Shown: positions 16,888 to 24,673, counted from the stretch's first letter. The stretch is DNA of 51,901 bases from Deltaproteobacteria bacterium (GCA_028818755.1 JAPPNF010000072.1:2645-54545), one strand, 5' to 3'. Numbers and translations: made by a program. Notes: generated by a model from the letters alone, not told the origin.

Positions 16888-18663
16888 TTACGCCGGCAGG
16901 ACGGCGTCCACATCCTCTCCCTTTTTCCGCGAGCCCTTGCGCGCGGTCTTCATGTGCGGCGGGTCTTCCAGCACCATCTCGTGATGCGCCCCGCCGGCCG
17001 GGATCATCGGATAACAGTTCTCGAACCGGTCGATGGCGAAGTTCATCAACACCGGACCCTTGTGCTTGAGTCCCTCCTTCAACACCGACTCCACGTCCGA
17101 GGGACCGTCTGAGTGGAGACCGAGGATACCATAGGCTTCCGCGAGCTTGACGAAATCCGGGGTGGCGCCGAGGTCGCTGGAAGCGTAGCGCCCCTCGTAG
17201 AACAGGTCCTGCCACTGCCGCACCATGCCGTGGAACTGGTTGTTGAGCAGGATGATCTTGACCGGCAGCTTGTAGATCGCCGCCACCGCCAGTTCCTGCA
17301 GGTTCATCTGGAAGCTGCCCTCGCTGGTGATGCAGAGCACGGTCTTGTTGGGGTACGCCTTCTGCGCGCCGATGGCCGCCGGGAACCCGAAGCCCATGGT
17401 GCCGAGCCCGCCCGAGGTGAGGAAGGTGCGCTGGGTGGCGCCCCGGAAAAACTGCGCCGCCCACATCTGGTGCTGACCCACGTCGGTGACGACGATGGCC
17501 TTGTGCTTGGTAAGCTCGTAGGCCTTCTCGATGACGTACTGCGGCTTGGTTTCCTTCTTGCCTTCCTGCTGGTAGGCGAGCGGATGCTGCGCGGACCACT
17601 CGTTCACCTGCTTTTGCCACGGTTTCCGTTGCGCCTTGACGCTGGCCGGATTGCCGTCCATGGAGCTCAGCACGCCCACCAGTTCCCGCAGCACCGTCTT
17701 GACGTCGCCGACGATGGGGATGTGGGCATGGACGTTCTTCTTGATGGAGGTGGGGTCGATGTCGATATGGATGACACGGGCCCGGGGCGAGAACTCCGAC
17801 AGCTTGCCGGTCACGCGGTCGTCGAACCGCGCGCCCACGGCGATCAACAGGTCGGCCTCGTGCATGGCCATGTTGGCGCAGTAGGTGCCGTGCATGCCGA
17901 GCATGCCCATGCAGAGCGGATGGGTCCCGGGAAAGGCCCCCAGTCCCATGACCGTCATGGTCAACGGGATCTGCGTCAGCTCCGCGAACTCCCGGACCTC
18001 GCTGGCCGCGCCGGAGAAGATCGCGCCGCCGCCGACGTAGATGACCGGCCGCTTGGCCTTCATGATCTCGTTGGCCGCCTGCTTGATCTGAAAGCGGTTG
18101 CCGGTCACCGTGGGGCGGTAGCCGCGGATGTCGACCTTGTCGGGATAACGGAACTCGGCGGACTCGGTGCTCACGTCCTTGGGGATGTCCACCAGCACCG
18201 GGCCGGGACGGCCGGTGTTCGCTATGTAGAAGGCTTCCTTGATGGTGGCCGCGAGATCGGCGACATCCTTCACCAGGACGTTGTGCTTGGTGCAGGGGCG
18301 GCTGATGCCGATGTTGTCGGCTTCCTGGAACGCGTCGTTGCCGATGAGGTTGGTGGGGACCTGCCCGGTGAATGCCACCAGCGGGACCGAGTCCATCATG
18401 GCGTCCTGGAGGCCCGTGACGATGTTGGTCATGCCCGGACCCGACGTCACCAGCGCGACACCCGCCTTGCCGGTGGCCTTGCCATAGCCTTCCGCCATGT
18501 GGATCGCGCCCTGCTCGTGCCGGGTCAGGATAACCTCGACGTCTTTCTGCTGGTGCAGGACGTCAAACAGCTTGAGGACCACTCCGCCGGGAATGCCGAA
18601 GATCGTCTTCACTCCCTCGCGCTTGAGCGACTCCACAAATATTTCCGACCCGTTCAACTTCAT
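16888..18663 (-). CDS. ilvB: Acetolactate synthase catalytic (large) subunit
   Basis: 591 aa ThDP enzyme that makes acetolactate or 2-aceto-2-hydroxybutyrate. The N-terminal catalytic Glu is in LTRHEQGAIHMAEGYGKATG and the FAD/Pyr region in LVTSGPGMTNIVTGL; the C-terminal ThDP domain has TSGGLGTMGFGFPAAIGA and LNNQFHGMVRQWQ. Unusually, the Mg-ThDP motif normally read as GDGS is TSEGS here (Ser447-Glu448-Gly449, codon for E448 at 17320-17322), replacing the metal-binding Asp by Glu. The rest is intact, so activity may be retained. First enzyme of the ilvBNC series, behind a DUF465 gene. Confidence 0.95.
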   Translation of the reverse strand: MKLNGSEIFVESLKREGVKTIFGIPGGVVLKLFDVLHQQKDVEVILTRHEQGAIHMAEGYGKATGKAGVALVTSGPGMTNIVTGLQDAMMDSVPLVAFTGQVPTNLIGNDAFQEADNIGISRPCTKHNVLVKDVADLAATIKEAFYIANTGRPGPVLVDIPKDVSTESAEFRYPDKVDIRGYRPTVTGNRFQIKQAANEIMKAKRPVIYVGGGAIFSGAASEVREFAELTQIPLTMTVMGLGAFPGTHPLCMGMLGMHGTYCANMAMHEADLLIAVGARFDDRVTGKLSEFSPRARVIHIDIDPTSIKKNVHAHIPIVGDVKTVLRELVGVLSSMDGNPASVKAQRKPWQKQVNEWSAQHPLAYQQEGKKETKPQYVIEKAYELTKHKAIVVTDVGQHQMWAAQFFRGATQRTFLTSGGLGTMGFGFPAAIGAQKAYPNKTVLCITSEGSFQMNLQELAVAAIYKLPVKIILLNNQFHGMVRQWQDLFYEGRYASSDLGATPDFVKLAEAYGILGLHSDGPSDVESVLKEGLKHKGPVLMNFAIDRFENCYPMIPAGGAHHEMVLEDPPHMKTARKGSRKKGEDVDAVLPA

Positions 18664-18693
18664 GGCTTTCTCCCTGGCTCTCCCCGGCCCGCC

Positions 18694-18921
18694 TCAGCTC
18701 GCCGACTTGTACTTGTCGAGAATCTGCATGATCTTGTCCTTGCCGACGAGCTTCAGCTTCTGGATGCGCTTCTTCTCCATCTCCTCTTCGGGCGACAAAT
18801 AGCCTCTGTCATGCAGGTCCACCAACCGCTTCTCGTATTCGAGGTGTTCTTCATAGTATTTACGCAGTTCCGGGTCCTTATCCAAGACAGAGGCAATCAT
18901 TCGTTCCTCTCTCTCCTCCAT
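18694..18921 (-). CDS. Small DUF465 (YdcH-family) protein
   Basis: 75 aa, highly charged and helical: MEEREERMIASVLDKDPELR at the start and a central LVDLHDRGYLSPEEEMEKKR segment ending in an LKLVGKDKIMQILDKY helix. This matches the DUF465/YdcH family of short helical-hairpin proteins, whose function is not known to me. The ATG at 18921 has AGGAGG 8 nt upstream and a strong promoter at 18960-18988. It heads the ilvBNC operon, 30 nt upstream of ilvB, so its expression is tied to branched-chain amino acid synthesis. Confidence 0.82.
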   Translation of the reverse strand: MEEREERMIASVLDKDPELRKYYEEHLEYEKRLVDLHDRGYLSPEEEMEKKRIQKLKLVGKDKIMQILDKYKSAS

Positions 18922-18959
18922 TGGACGACCTCCTGATCGTTGGTTTGGGCAAGCGGTAA

Positions 18960-18988
18960 AATTTATCCAACGGCCGGATTTTTGTCAA
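18960..18988 (-). promoter_or_regulatory. Sigma-70-like promoter for DUF465-ilvBNC
   Basis: Minus strand: TTGACA (18983-18988), 17-bp spacer, TAAATT (18960-18965), 38 bp before the ATG. A perfect -35 with optimal spacing. The resulting leader is short and shows no attenuator. Confidence 0.7.
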
Positions 18989-19056
18989 TGAGCGGGCACC
19001 GCTCCTTCCCTCCACAGCCTCATTTTCTGTCGCTCACCCGACCGTCGTTGGGGTGC

Positions 19057-19086
19057 TTGACAAAACTTCCTTATTGATAATAGATT
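19057..19086 (+). promoter_or_regulatory. Promoter of the zinc operon
   Basis: TTGACA at 19057-19062 and a -10-like TAGATT at 19081-19086 (18-bp spacer). The -10 lies inside the palindrome at 19071-19094, so a repressor bound there would occlude RNA polymerase. Confidence 0.6.
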
Positions 19087-19094
19087 ATCAATAA
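19071..19094. promoter_or_regulatory. Zur/Fur-type operator palindrome
   Basis: TTATTGATAAT (19071-19081) and its exact reverse complement ATTATCAATAA (19084-19094) are separated by AG, an 11-2-11 perfect palindrome. The GATAAT/ATTATC core is characteristic of Fur-superfamily operators. It overlaps the promoter of znuCBA, so the natural reading is a Zur box that represses the operon when zinc is sufficient. No zur gene lies in the window. Confidence 0.78.
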
Positions 19095-19145
19095 TATCGA
19101 GATCAGAAGGAGGAACTGTGCGGCGACTGCCGGTTTTTCCCATCA

Positions 19146-19307
19146 ATGCGTAGGACAATCAGAATCAATGGATCCGCGGGAGAGACGCGGTTTGGACGCG
19201 CCGTCTCGCCTCTGGGCAGCGGCGTGGCCGTTCAACTTGTTTGGGCAGGTACCCTCGCGACCCTGCTGTGGGTCGCCGCGGCCTGGGCGATGGGATGGCT
19301 GCCATGA
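19146..19307 (+). CDS. Possible 53-aa single-span membrane peptide upstream of znuC
   Basis: ATG at 19146 opens a 53-codon frame: a basic N-terminus (MRRTIRINGSAGETRFGR) and one hydrophobic segment (LVWAGTLATLLWVAAAWAMG) near the C-terminus. Its stop TGA overlaps the znuC start as ATGA (19304-19307), the same coupling used between other genes of this operon. Against it: no ribosome site before 19146. A good AAGGAGG (19107-19113) instead precedes a GTG at 19118 that opens an overlapping 11-codon frame ending at 19153. It may be a real accessory subunit, a leader whose translation feeds znuC, or chance. No family recognised. Confidence 0.45.
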   Translation: MRRTIRINGSAGETRFGRAVSPLGSGVAVQLVWAGTLATLLWVAAAWAMGWLP

Positions 19308-20047
19308 CAGCCGCCTTTTCCCTCCACGACGTCACCCTGGGATACGACCGCCATCCGGCCGTGCATCACCTGACCGGCAGCTTCGCAACCGGTTCGTTGA
19401 CGGCGCTGGTCGGCCCCAATGGATCAGGCAAGAGCACCCTGCTCAAGGGACTGATCGGGCTCCTGGCGCCTCTTGAAGGCCACTTGGAACGCAACGGTCT
19501 GCGCCAGGGCGATATCGCCTATCTGCCCCAGCAGGCAGAGATCGACCGCAGTTTCCCGATTTCGGTGATCGAGACGGTGTTGCTGGGTCACTGGCGGACG
19601 ACCGGCCTGTTCCGCCCGCTCACGCGTACCCTGCGGCGGCAAGCCGAGGAAGCGCTGGTGGCCGTAGGTCTCGATGACTTCGGTCGACGGCCGATTGCCT
19701 CCTTGTCGGCGGGGCAGTTTCAACGGGTCTTGTTTGCCCGCATGCTGTTGCAAGACTGTCCTGTCATTCTGCTCGACGAGCCCTTCACGGCAATCGACGC
19801 CAGGACCACGGCCGACCTTCTGAGGGTAGTGGTGAGATGGCATGGCGAAGGACGAACGATTATCGCCGTGCTGCATGACCTCGACCAGGTACGAGAGAGT
19901 TTTCCCGACACCCTGCTGATGGCCCGGGAACCCATTGGCTGGGGGGCGACTACCGAGGTTCTGCGGGCGGAACATCTCTTCCGGGCGCGACAGATGGCAG
20001 AGGCGTGGGATGACCGTGCCGAGGTCTGCTGGCGAGGCGTTGCCTGA
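19304..20047 (+). CDS. znuC: Zinc ABC transporter ATP-binding protein
   Basis: 247 aa ABC ATPase that energises high-affinity zinc (or manganese) import. Walker A GPNGSGKST at residues 37-45, Q-loop in YLPQQAE, signature LSAGQFQR, Walker B VILLDEPF and switch histidine in VLHDLDQV. The start ATG at 19304 gives the normal MTAAFSLHDVTLGY beginning and overlaps the preceding small frame (ATGA). The stop overlaps the znuB start (TGATG). The pairing with an ABC-3 permease and a His-rich ZnuA receptor, plus a Zur-like operator, favours zinc over manganese. Confidence 0.93.
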   Translation: MTAAFSLHDVTLGYDRHPAVHHLTGSFATGSLTALVGPNGSGKSTLLKGLIGLLAPLEGHLERNGLRQGDIAYLPQQAEIDRSFPISVIETVLLGHWRTTGLFRPLTRTLRRQAEEALVAVGLDDFGRRPIASLSAGQFQRVLFARMLLQDCPVILLDEPFTAIDARTTADLLRVVVRWHGEGRTIIAVLHDLDQVRESFPDTLLMAREPIGWGATTEVLRAEHLFRARQMAEAWDDRAEVCWRGVA

Positions 20048-20919
20048 TGGACATCCATGCCGCTCTGATCCAGCCCTTCATCGAGTTCGGGTTCATGCGC
20101 AGGGCGCTGGCGGCCTGCCTGGCGCTCAGCCTCGGCTGCGGCCCGGCGGGCACTCTCCTTGTTCTGCGCCGCATGAGCCTCGTCGGGGATGCCTTGAGCC
20201 ACGCCGTGCTGCCGGGTGCGGCCATTGGCTTCATGATCGCCGGGCTCTCGCTCGTTGTCATGAGCTTCGGCGGCTTCATCGCGGGCCTCGTCGTGGCGGG
20301 GCTGTCCGGTCTCGTGGCGCGTGTGACGCCTCAGCGCGAGGATGCCAGCTTTGCCGCCTTCTACCTCATTTCGCTGGCGCTTGGGGTGCTCATTGTCTCC
20401 ACGCACGGCAGCAACGTCGATCTCATGCATGTCCTGTTCGGGACCATTCTCGCCGTCGACGATGCCTCCCTGCTGCTGATTGTCTCGATCGCGACGCTGA
20501 CTCTTTTCATCCTGGCCGTCATCGGACGCGGATTGATCGTCGAGTGCTTCGATCCCGGCTTCCTGCGCGCCGTGGGCGGCCCCGGCGCGGCGGTTCACTT
20601 CGTGTTTCTGGTGTTGGTCGTCATGAACCTCGTCGCCGGGTTCCACGCGCTCGGTACGCTGATGGCGGTGGGTTTGATGATGCTCCCGGCCGCGGCCGCG
20701 AGATTCTGGGCCGGCGAAGTTGCGACACTCGCGGCCACAAGCAGCGCCATCGCCTTCGCTTCCGCGTATGCGGGGCTGCTGCTCTCTTACCACGTAAACC
20801 TTCCGTCCGGACCGGCCATCATCCTGGTCGCCGGGGGCGTCTACATCGTCTCGGTTGTCGCGGGTCCGCGCGGCAGCCTGTGGGCGCGGTTCCTGCCGCG
20901 CCGCCATCTCGAAGCCTGA
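20047..20919 (+). CDS. znuB: Zinc ABC transporter permease
   Basis: 290 aa, ABC-3 family permease with about eight membrane helices. Early segment GPAGTLLVLRRMSLVGDALSHAVLPGAAIGF (read in parts) is the family hallmark, with the following helices rich in Gly/Ala and a late GTLMAVGLMMLPAAAARFWA segment. Forms the membrane channel with ZnuC. The start overlaps the znuC stop by one base (TGATG), and 22 nt separate its stop from znuA. No irregularity seen. Confidence 0.94.
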   Translation: MDIHAALIQPFIEFGFMRRALAACLALSLGCGPAGTLLVLRRMSLVGDALSHAVLPGAAIGFMIAGLSLVVMSFGGFIAGLVVAGLSGLVARVTPQREDASFAAFYLISLALGVLIVSTHGSNVDLMHVLFGTILAVDDASLLLIVSIATLTLFILAVIGRGLIVECFDPGFLRAVGGPGAAVHFVFLVLVVMNLVAGFHALGTLMAVGLMMLPAAAARFWAGEVATLAATSSAIAFASAYAGLLLSYHVNLPSGPAIILVAGGVYIVSVVAGPRGSLWARFLPRRHLEA

Positions 20920-20941
20920 ATCGCAAAGGAGGACCCAAGCC

Positions 20942-21880
20942 ATGCATCGCCTTTCACGCCGCTTGATTCTTGCCGCGCTAGTCACGCTGGCCACCCTCGC
21001 CGTCGCCGCGACGTCTCCGTCCTGGGCAGCGGACAAGCTCAGGGTCGTTGCCACCTTCACCGTTCTCGGAGACATGGTGAAGAATGTCGGCGGGGAGCAC
21101 GTCGCCCTCACCACGCTGGTCGGGCCGGACGGTGATGCCCACGTCTACGAACCGACTCCGGCCGATGCGCGCGCGCTGGCCCGGGCGGACCTCGTCCTCG
21201 TCAACGGCCTTGGCTTCGAAGGCTGGATCGACCGGCTCGTCAAGGCATCCGGCTACAAGGGGCCGGTTGTCGTGGCCAGCGAAGGAATTGCTTTGCTGAG
21301 AGCGGAAGAGGATCACGGGCATGGAGATCGCGGACATGGCCACCACGGGGACGAGTTCGACCCTCACGCCTGGCAGGATCTCGTCAACGGTCGCCTCTAT
21401 GTCATCAATATCGCTCGTGCGCTTGCCGCGGCCGACACGGCTCGTGCCGACAACTACCGCCGCCGTGCCGAAGCTTACGATCGCGAACTGGTGACGCTGG
21501 ATCGGGACATCCGCAGCCGGCTCGACGCCGTCCCCGCGGAACGGCGCAAGGTGATCACCTCGCACGACGCGTTCCGGTACTTTGGGCACGCCTACGGCAT
21601 CGGCTTTCATGCCCCGGTCGGTCTCAGCACCGAAGACGAGCCGTCTGCGGGCGAAGTGGCCGCTCTTATTCGCCAGATGCGCGATGAGGGCATCCGCACA
21701 TTGTTCGTCGACAACATCACCGACGCTCGCCTGTTGCAGCAACTCGCCCGTGAAGCCGAGGCCGTCATTGGCGGTACGCTCTACTCGGACTCGCTGTCCG
21801 GCACCAGCGGTCCGGCGTCGACCTATCTCGACATGTTCCGCCACAACGCGAGCGAAATCGTCAAGGCCTTCAAGAACTGA
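20942..21880 (+). CDS. znuA: Periplasmic zinc-binding protein
   Basis: 312 aa cluster A-I solute receptor. The ATG at 20942 is chosen because AAAGGAGG (20925-20932) lies 9 nt upstream and it opens a signal peptide (LILAALVTLATLAVAATSPSWA). Metal ligands are in GDAHVYEPTP (H67), DPHAW (H142), SHDAFRYFG and the C-terminal FVDNITD region. A His/Asp-rich loop (residues 124-135, DHGHGDRGHGHH) is typical of zinc rather than manganese receptors. Part of the Zur-type operon. Confidence 0.95.
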   Translation: MHRLSRRLILAALVTLATLAVAATSPSWAADKLRVVATFTVLGDMVKNVGGEHVALTTLVGPDGDAHVYEPTPADARALARADLVLVNGLGFEGWIDRLVKASGYKGPVVVASEGIALLRAEEDHGHGDRGHGHHGDEFDPHAWQDLVNGRLYVINIARALAAADTARADNYRRRAEAYDRELVTLDRDIRSRLDAVPAERRKVITSHDAFRYFGHAYGIGFHAPVGLSTEDEPSAGEVAALIRQMRDEGIRTLFVDNITDARLLQQLAREAEAVIGGTLYSDSLSGTSGPASTYLDMFRHNASEIVKAFKN

Positions 21881-21912
21881 GCGGGCGTCGTGTCGCAGGG
21901 AGAAGAACGAAC

Positions 21913-22227
21913 ATGTTGATCAACACATCACCGCGTAGCCCGAATCGCGAACGGGTTCGACATATCAAGGAGGCGTTGCGCGCAGCGCTGAGCCTCCCCG
22001 ATGGCACGACGGTTACGGTCACCGAGCTGGCATGTCTCGAAGAGGGCTGTCCGCCCATCGAGACCGTGGTTGGTCTGCTTCGGCCCGATGCCCCGCCGCT
22101 GCAACACAAGCTTCACAAAACCACGGACGCCGTTGACGCCGAAGACCTGGTCCAGGTCTGCAAGGCGTGGGGGTTCGACGTCCAACTTCCCATACTCGCA
22201 CCTCTGCTGCAGGAGAACCAGACATGA
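21913..22227 (+). CDS. 104-aa protein with ELxCxExGCPPxET motif, zinc-operon associated
   Basis: Cytosolic, no signal peptide. An N-terminal helix (RERVRHIKEALRAALSLPDG) leads into VTVTELACLEEGCPPIETVV with Cys41 and Cys46, then a basic LQHKLHKTTDAVDAEDL segment. I recall similar uncharacterised small proteins beside CobW genes but cannot name a family. Its stop overlaps the CobW start by 4 nt (ATGA), so synthesis is coupled to the GTPase. A role as metal donor, client or adaptor of the COG0523 GTPase is a guess from context. A GGGAG-like site precedes the ATG. Confidence 0.8.
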   Translation: MLINTSPRSPNRERVRHIKEALRAALSLPDGTTVTVTELACLEEGCPPIETVVGLLRPDAPPLQHKLHKTTDAVDAEDLVQVCKAWGFDVQLPILAPLLQENQT

Positions 22228-23570
22228 ACACGCCGCAAAAAGTACCTGTTTCCATCCTCACCGGCTTCCTCGGCTCCGGCAAGACGACCCTGCTCAACCG
22301 GATCCTGAGCGAGGAGCACGGCAAGCGCATTGCCGTGATCGAGAACGAGTACGGGGAGGTCGGCATCGATCAGGCGCTCGTCATCGACGCTGACGAAGAG
22401 GTCTTCGAGATGTCGAACGGCTGCATCTGCTGCACGGTGCGCGGAGACCTGATCCGCGTGCTCGGCAATCTCATGAAGCGCCGCGACAAGTTCGACTATG
22501 TGCTGGTGGAGACCACGGGGCTCGCCGATCCCGGCCCGGTCGCTCAGACCTTCTTCATGGACGACGAGATTCGCGCGGAGTTCTCGCTTGACGGGATCGT
22601 CACGCTCGTCGATGCCGCCCACATCGAGCAGCAGCTCGGGCGAAGCGACGAGAGCACGGAGCAAGTCGCGTTCGCGGACGTCCTCGTTCTGAACAAGACG
22701 GACCTCGTCAGCGACGAGGCGCTCGACAGGCTCGAAGCTCGGCTCCGGGACATGAACCGAATGGCGCGAGTCGTGCGCAGCGAGCGGGCGAACGTCCCCG
22801 TCGACACGGTACTCAACCTCGGCGCCTTCGACCTGGACCAGGTGCTCGAGCGTCGTCCCACCTTCCTCGAGCCGGAGTATCCGTTCGAATGGACCGGAGT
22901 CTATGCGCTCGATACCGGCCGCTACGAACTCGGCCTCGCCGATGGACCTGATCCGGCGATGTCGCTCGTCGTCGTGTCCGGCCAGGGCACGGATGACGCC
23001 GCCCTCCGTGAGAGTGCGGAGTGGTGTGTGCGGCGGTACGCCGAACCCGCGGATCTCGTTCGCCCGGGGGAAAAGATTCCTGTCGGTAAGCACGTGAACC
23101 TCCCGCTCGATTCCCCGGGGCGCAAGTCGTTCTTCCTGGAGGTCGATACGCCGGCGCGGGTCGGCCTCTACACCCAGCACACCGCGGAAGAGTTCGATCT
23201 CCAACTGACGAACGCGGAAGGAGCGCCAATCGGGCCAGAGGTCGAGCGCACCTGGGTCGCACAGCACGAGCACGACGACGAGGTGGGCTCGATGGCGATC
23301 GAGCTGGACGGCGACGTCGATCCCGAAAAGCTCAACGCCTGGCTTGGCGAACTGCTCCGTGAGCGCGGCGTGGACATCTTCCGAATGAAGGGCTTCATCA
23401 GCATCGCGGGTGAGTCGCGTCGCTTCGTCTTCCAGGGGGTTCACATGCTCTTTGACGGCCAGCCGGATCGTCCATGGGGAGACTCGCCCCGGCGCAACCA
23501 GCTCGTCTTCATCGGCCGCAACCTCGATGAGCAGAGCATGCGGCAGGGATTCGAGGCATGCCTGAGTTGA
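22224..23570 (+). CDS. CobW/COG0523-family GTPase, probable zinc metallochaperone
   Basis: 448 aa. Walker A GFLGSGKTT at residues 14-22, the IENEYGEVGID switch region, the metal-binding CICC motif at 67-70, NKTD guanine-specificity motif, and a C-terminal CobW_C domain ending FDGQPDRPWGDSPRRNQLVFIGRNLD (read in parts). An acidic/His insert AQHEHDDEV lies before the C-terminal domain. COG0523 members in Zur regulons are zinc chaperones, and the operon context supports this subgroup over cobalamin synthesis. The start at 22224 (AGGAG 8 nt upstream) gives the canonical KVPVSILTGFLGSGKTT beginning. Overlaps both neighbours. Confidence 0.93.
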   Translation: MNTPQKVPVSILTGFLGSGKTTLLNRILSEEHGKRIAVIENEYGEVGIDQALVIDADEEVFEMSNGCICCTVRGDLIRVLGNLMKRRDKFDYVLVETTGLADPGPVAQTFFMDDEIRAEFSLDGIVTLVDAAHIEQQLGRSDESTEQVAFADVLVLNKTDLVSDEALDRLEARLRDMNRMARVVRSERANVPVDTVLNLGAFDLDQVLERRPTFLEPEYPFEWTGVYALDTGRYELGLADGPDPAMSLVVVSGQGTDDAALRESAEWCVRRYAEPADLVRPGEKIPVGKHVNLPLDSPGRKSFFLEVDTPARVGLYTQHTAEEFDLQLTNAEGAPIGPEVERTWVAQHEHDDEVGSMAIELDGDVDPEKLNAWLGELLRERGVDIFRMKGFISIAGESRRFVFQGVHMLFDGQPDRPWGDSPRRNQLVFIGRNLDEQSMRQGFEACLS

Positions 23571-24604
23571 GTGTCGACAACCCGAGGGGTGTTCTTCGCC
23601 GGGGCTGGTCCGCGGCGGTGGGCGACTACGCCATCGCCGGGGGCTGGACCCTCTGCGGCGAGGCCCTGGCGGTCGGTGACGCCGCGGGTGGCGTCTACGC
23701 GTTCGACGGCAAGTCCGGCACAAGCGCCTGGACGCGGCAGGGGGCTCATGACGGCGGCGTGCTCGCGATGGCGATCCACCCAAGCGGAACCACGTTCGCT
23801 ACGGCTGGCCAGGACGGACGAGTCCTTGTCTGGAATGCCGCCGAAGGTCAGGTAAAACAGGCCATCGACGTCGGCAGCGGTTGGGTGGAGAACGTGGCGT
23901 GGTCGCCGGACGGCCAATGGCTGGCGGCCTCCTGCTCCCGGCAGGTTCGCGCGTATGGCGCGGACGGCGGAGAAGCCTGGCGATCCGATGATCATCCCAG
24001 CACCGTCAGCGCCATCGCCTGGTCCAGCGCGGGGGAGCTGGCGACGGCCTGTTACTGTCGAGTGGCGTTCTTCGACGTGCCCACCGGGGAGCTTCGCCAG
24101 AAGCTGGAGTGGCAGGGCTCCCTGGTGTCGATGGTACTGAGCCCGGACGGGGATATCGTGGCCTGCGGCAGCCAGGACAACTCGGTGCACTTCTGGCGTC
24201 GCTCCACGGGGCACGACTCCATGATGTCCGGATATCCCGCCAAACCGTCGGCCCTGGCCTTCGATGACACGGCCACCCTCCTGGCCACCGGCGGAGGCGA
24301 CGCGGTGACGGTCTGGAGCTTCCGAGGACGTGGTCCCGAAGGCACGCGGCCCGGCGTTCTAAAACGTCATGCTCAACCTGTCACAACCCTCGCCTTCGCT
24401 CGCCGCGGGATGCGCCTGGCCTCGGCGGCACGGGATGGCGCAGTAGTGGTGTGGTCGCTCAAGAGGAATGGAAAAGGCCGTCGTATCGGGTCCGCGGTTT
24501 TGGCGGACATAGGGGCGGGACTGTACTGGCGGCCGGACGGGCGCGCGCTTGCCGCGCTCGACGCCCAGGGTGGCGTGACGGTTTGGCGGATAGGAGCAAC
24601 ATAG
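23558..24604 (+). CDS. WD40-repeat protein linked to the CobW GTPase
   Basis: 348 aa made of about seven WD40-like blades with no other domain. Recognisable repeats include LAMAIHPSGTTFATAGQDGRVLVWN, VAWSPDGQWLAASCSRQVRAY, LSPDGDIVACGSQDNSVHFW and LAFARRGMRLASAARDGAVVVWS (each under 30 residues, read in parts). No signal peptide, so a cytosolic beta-propeller, a probable protein-binding scaffold. The ATG lies 13 nt inside the end of the CobW gene. WD40 proteins beside COG0523 genes occur in other bacteria as far as I recall; their role is not known to me. Last gene of the zinc operon, converging on tsaB. Confidence 0.88.
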   Translation: MPELSVDNPRGVLRRGWSAAVGDYAIAGGWTLCGEALAVGDAAGGVYAFDGKSGTSAWTRQGAHDGGVLAMAIHPSGTTFATAGQDGRVLVWNAAEGQVKQAIDVGSGWVENVAWSPDGQWLAASCSRQVRAYGADGGEAWRSDDHPSTVSAIAWSSAGELATACYCRVAFFDVPTGELRQKLEWQGSLVSMVLSPDGDIVACGSQDNSVHFWRRSTGHDSMMSGYPAKPSALAFDDTATLLATGGGDAVTVWSFRGRGPEGTRPGVLKRHAQPVTTLAFARRGMRLASAARDGAVVVWSLKRNGKGRRIGSAVLADIGAGLYWRPDGRALAALDAQGGVTVWRIGAT

Positions 24605-24673
24605 GCCCGAACTGGCCGCTGCGGCTTCACTTGTCTGTCGTACACACGCACCGCTCCGGGCGGGCGCTGGGAG

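Noticed and set aside
19118..19153. GTG-initiated 11-codon leader before znuC as a stand-alone gene
   Set aside because: It has a good ribosome site but is too short to support as a gene; kept only as part of the leader finding.
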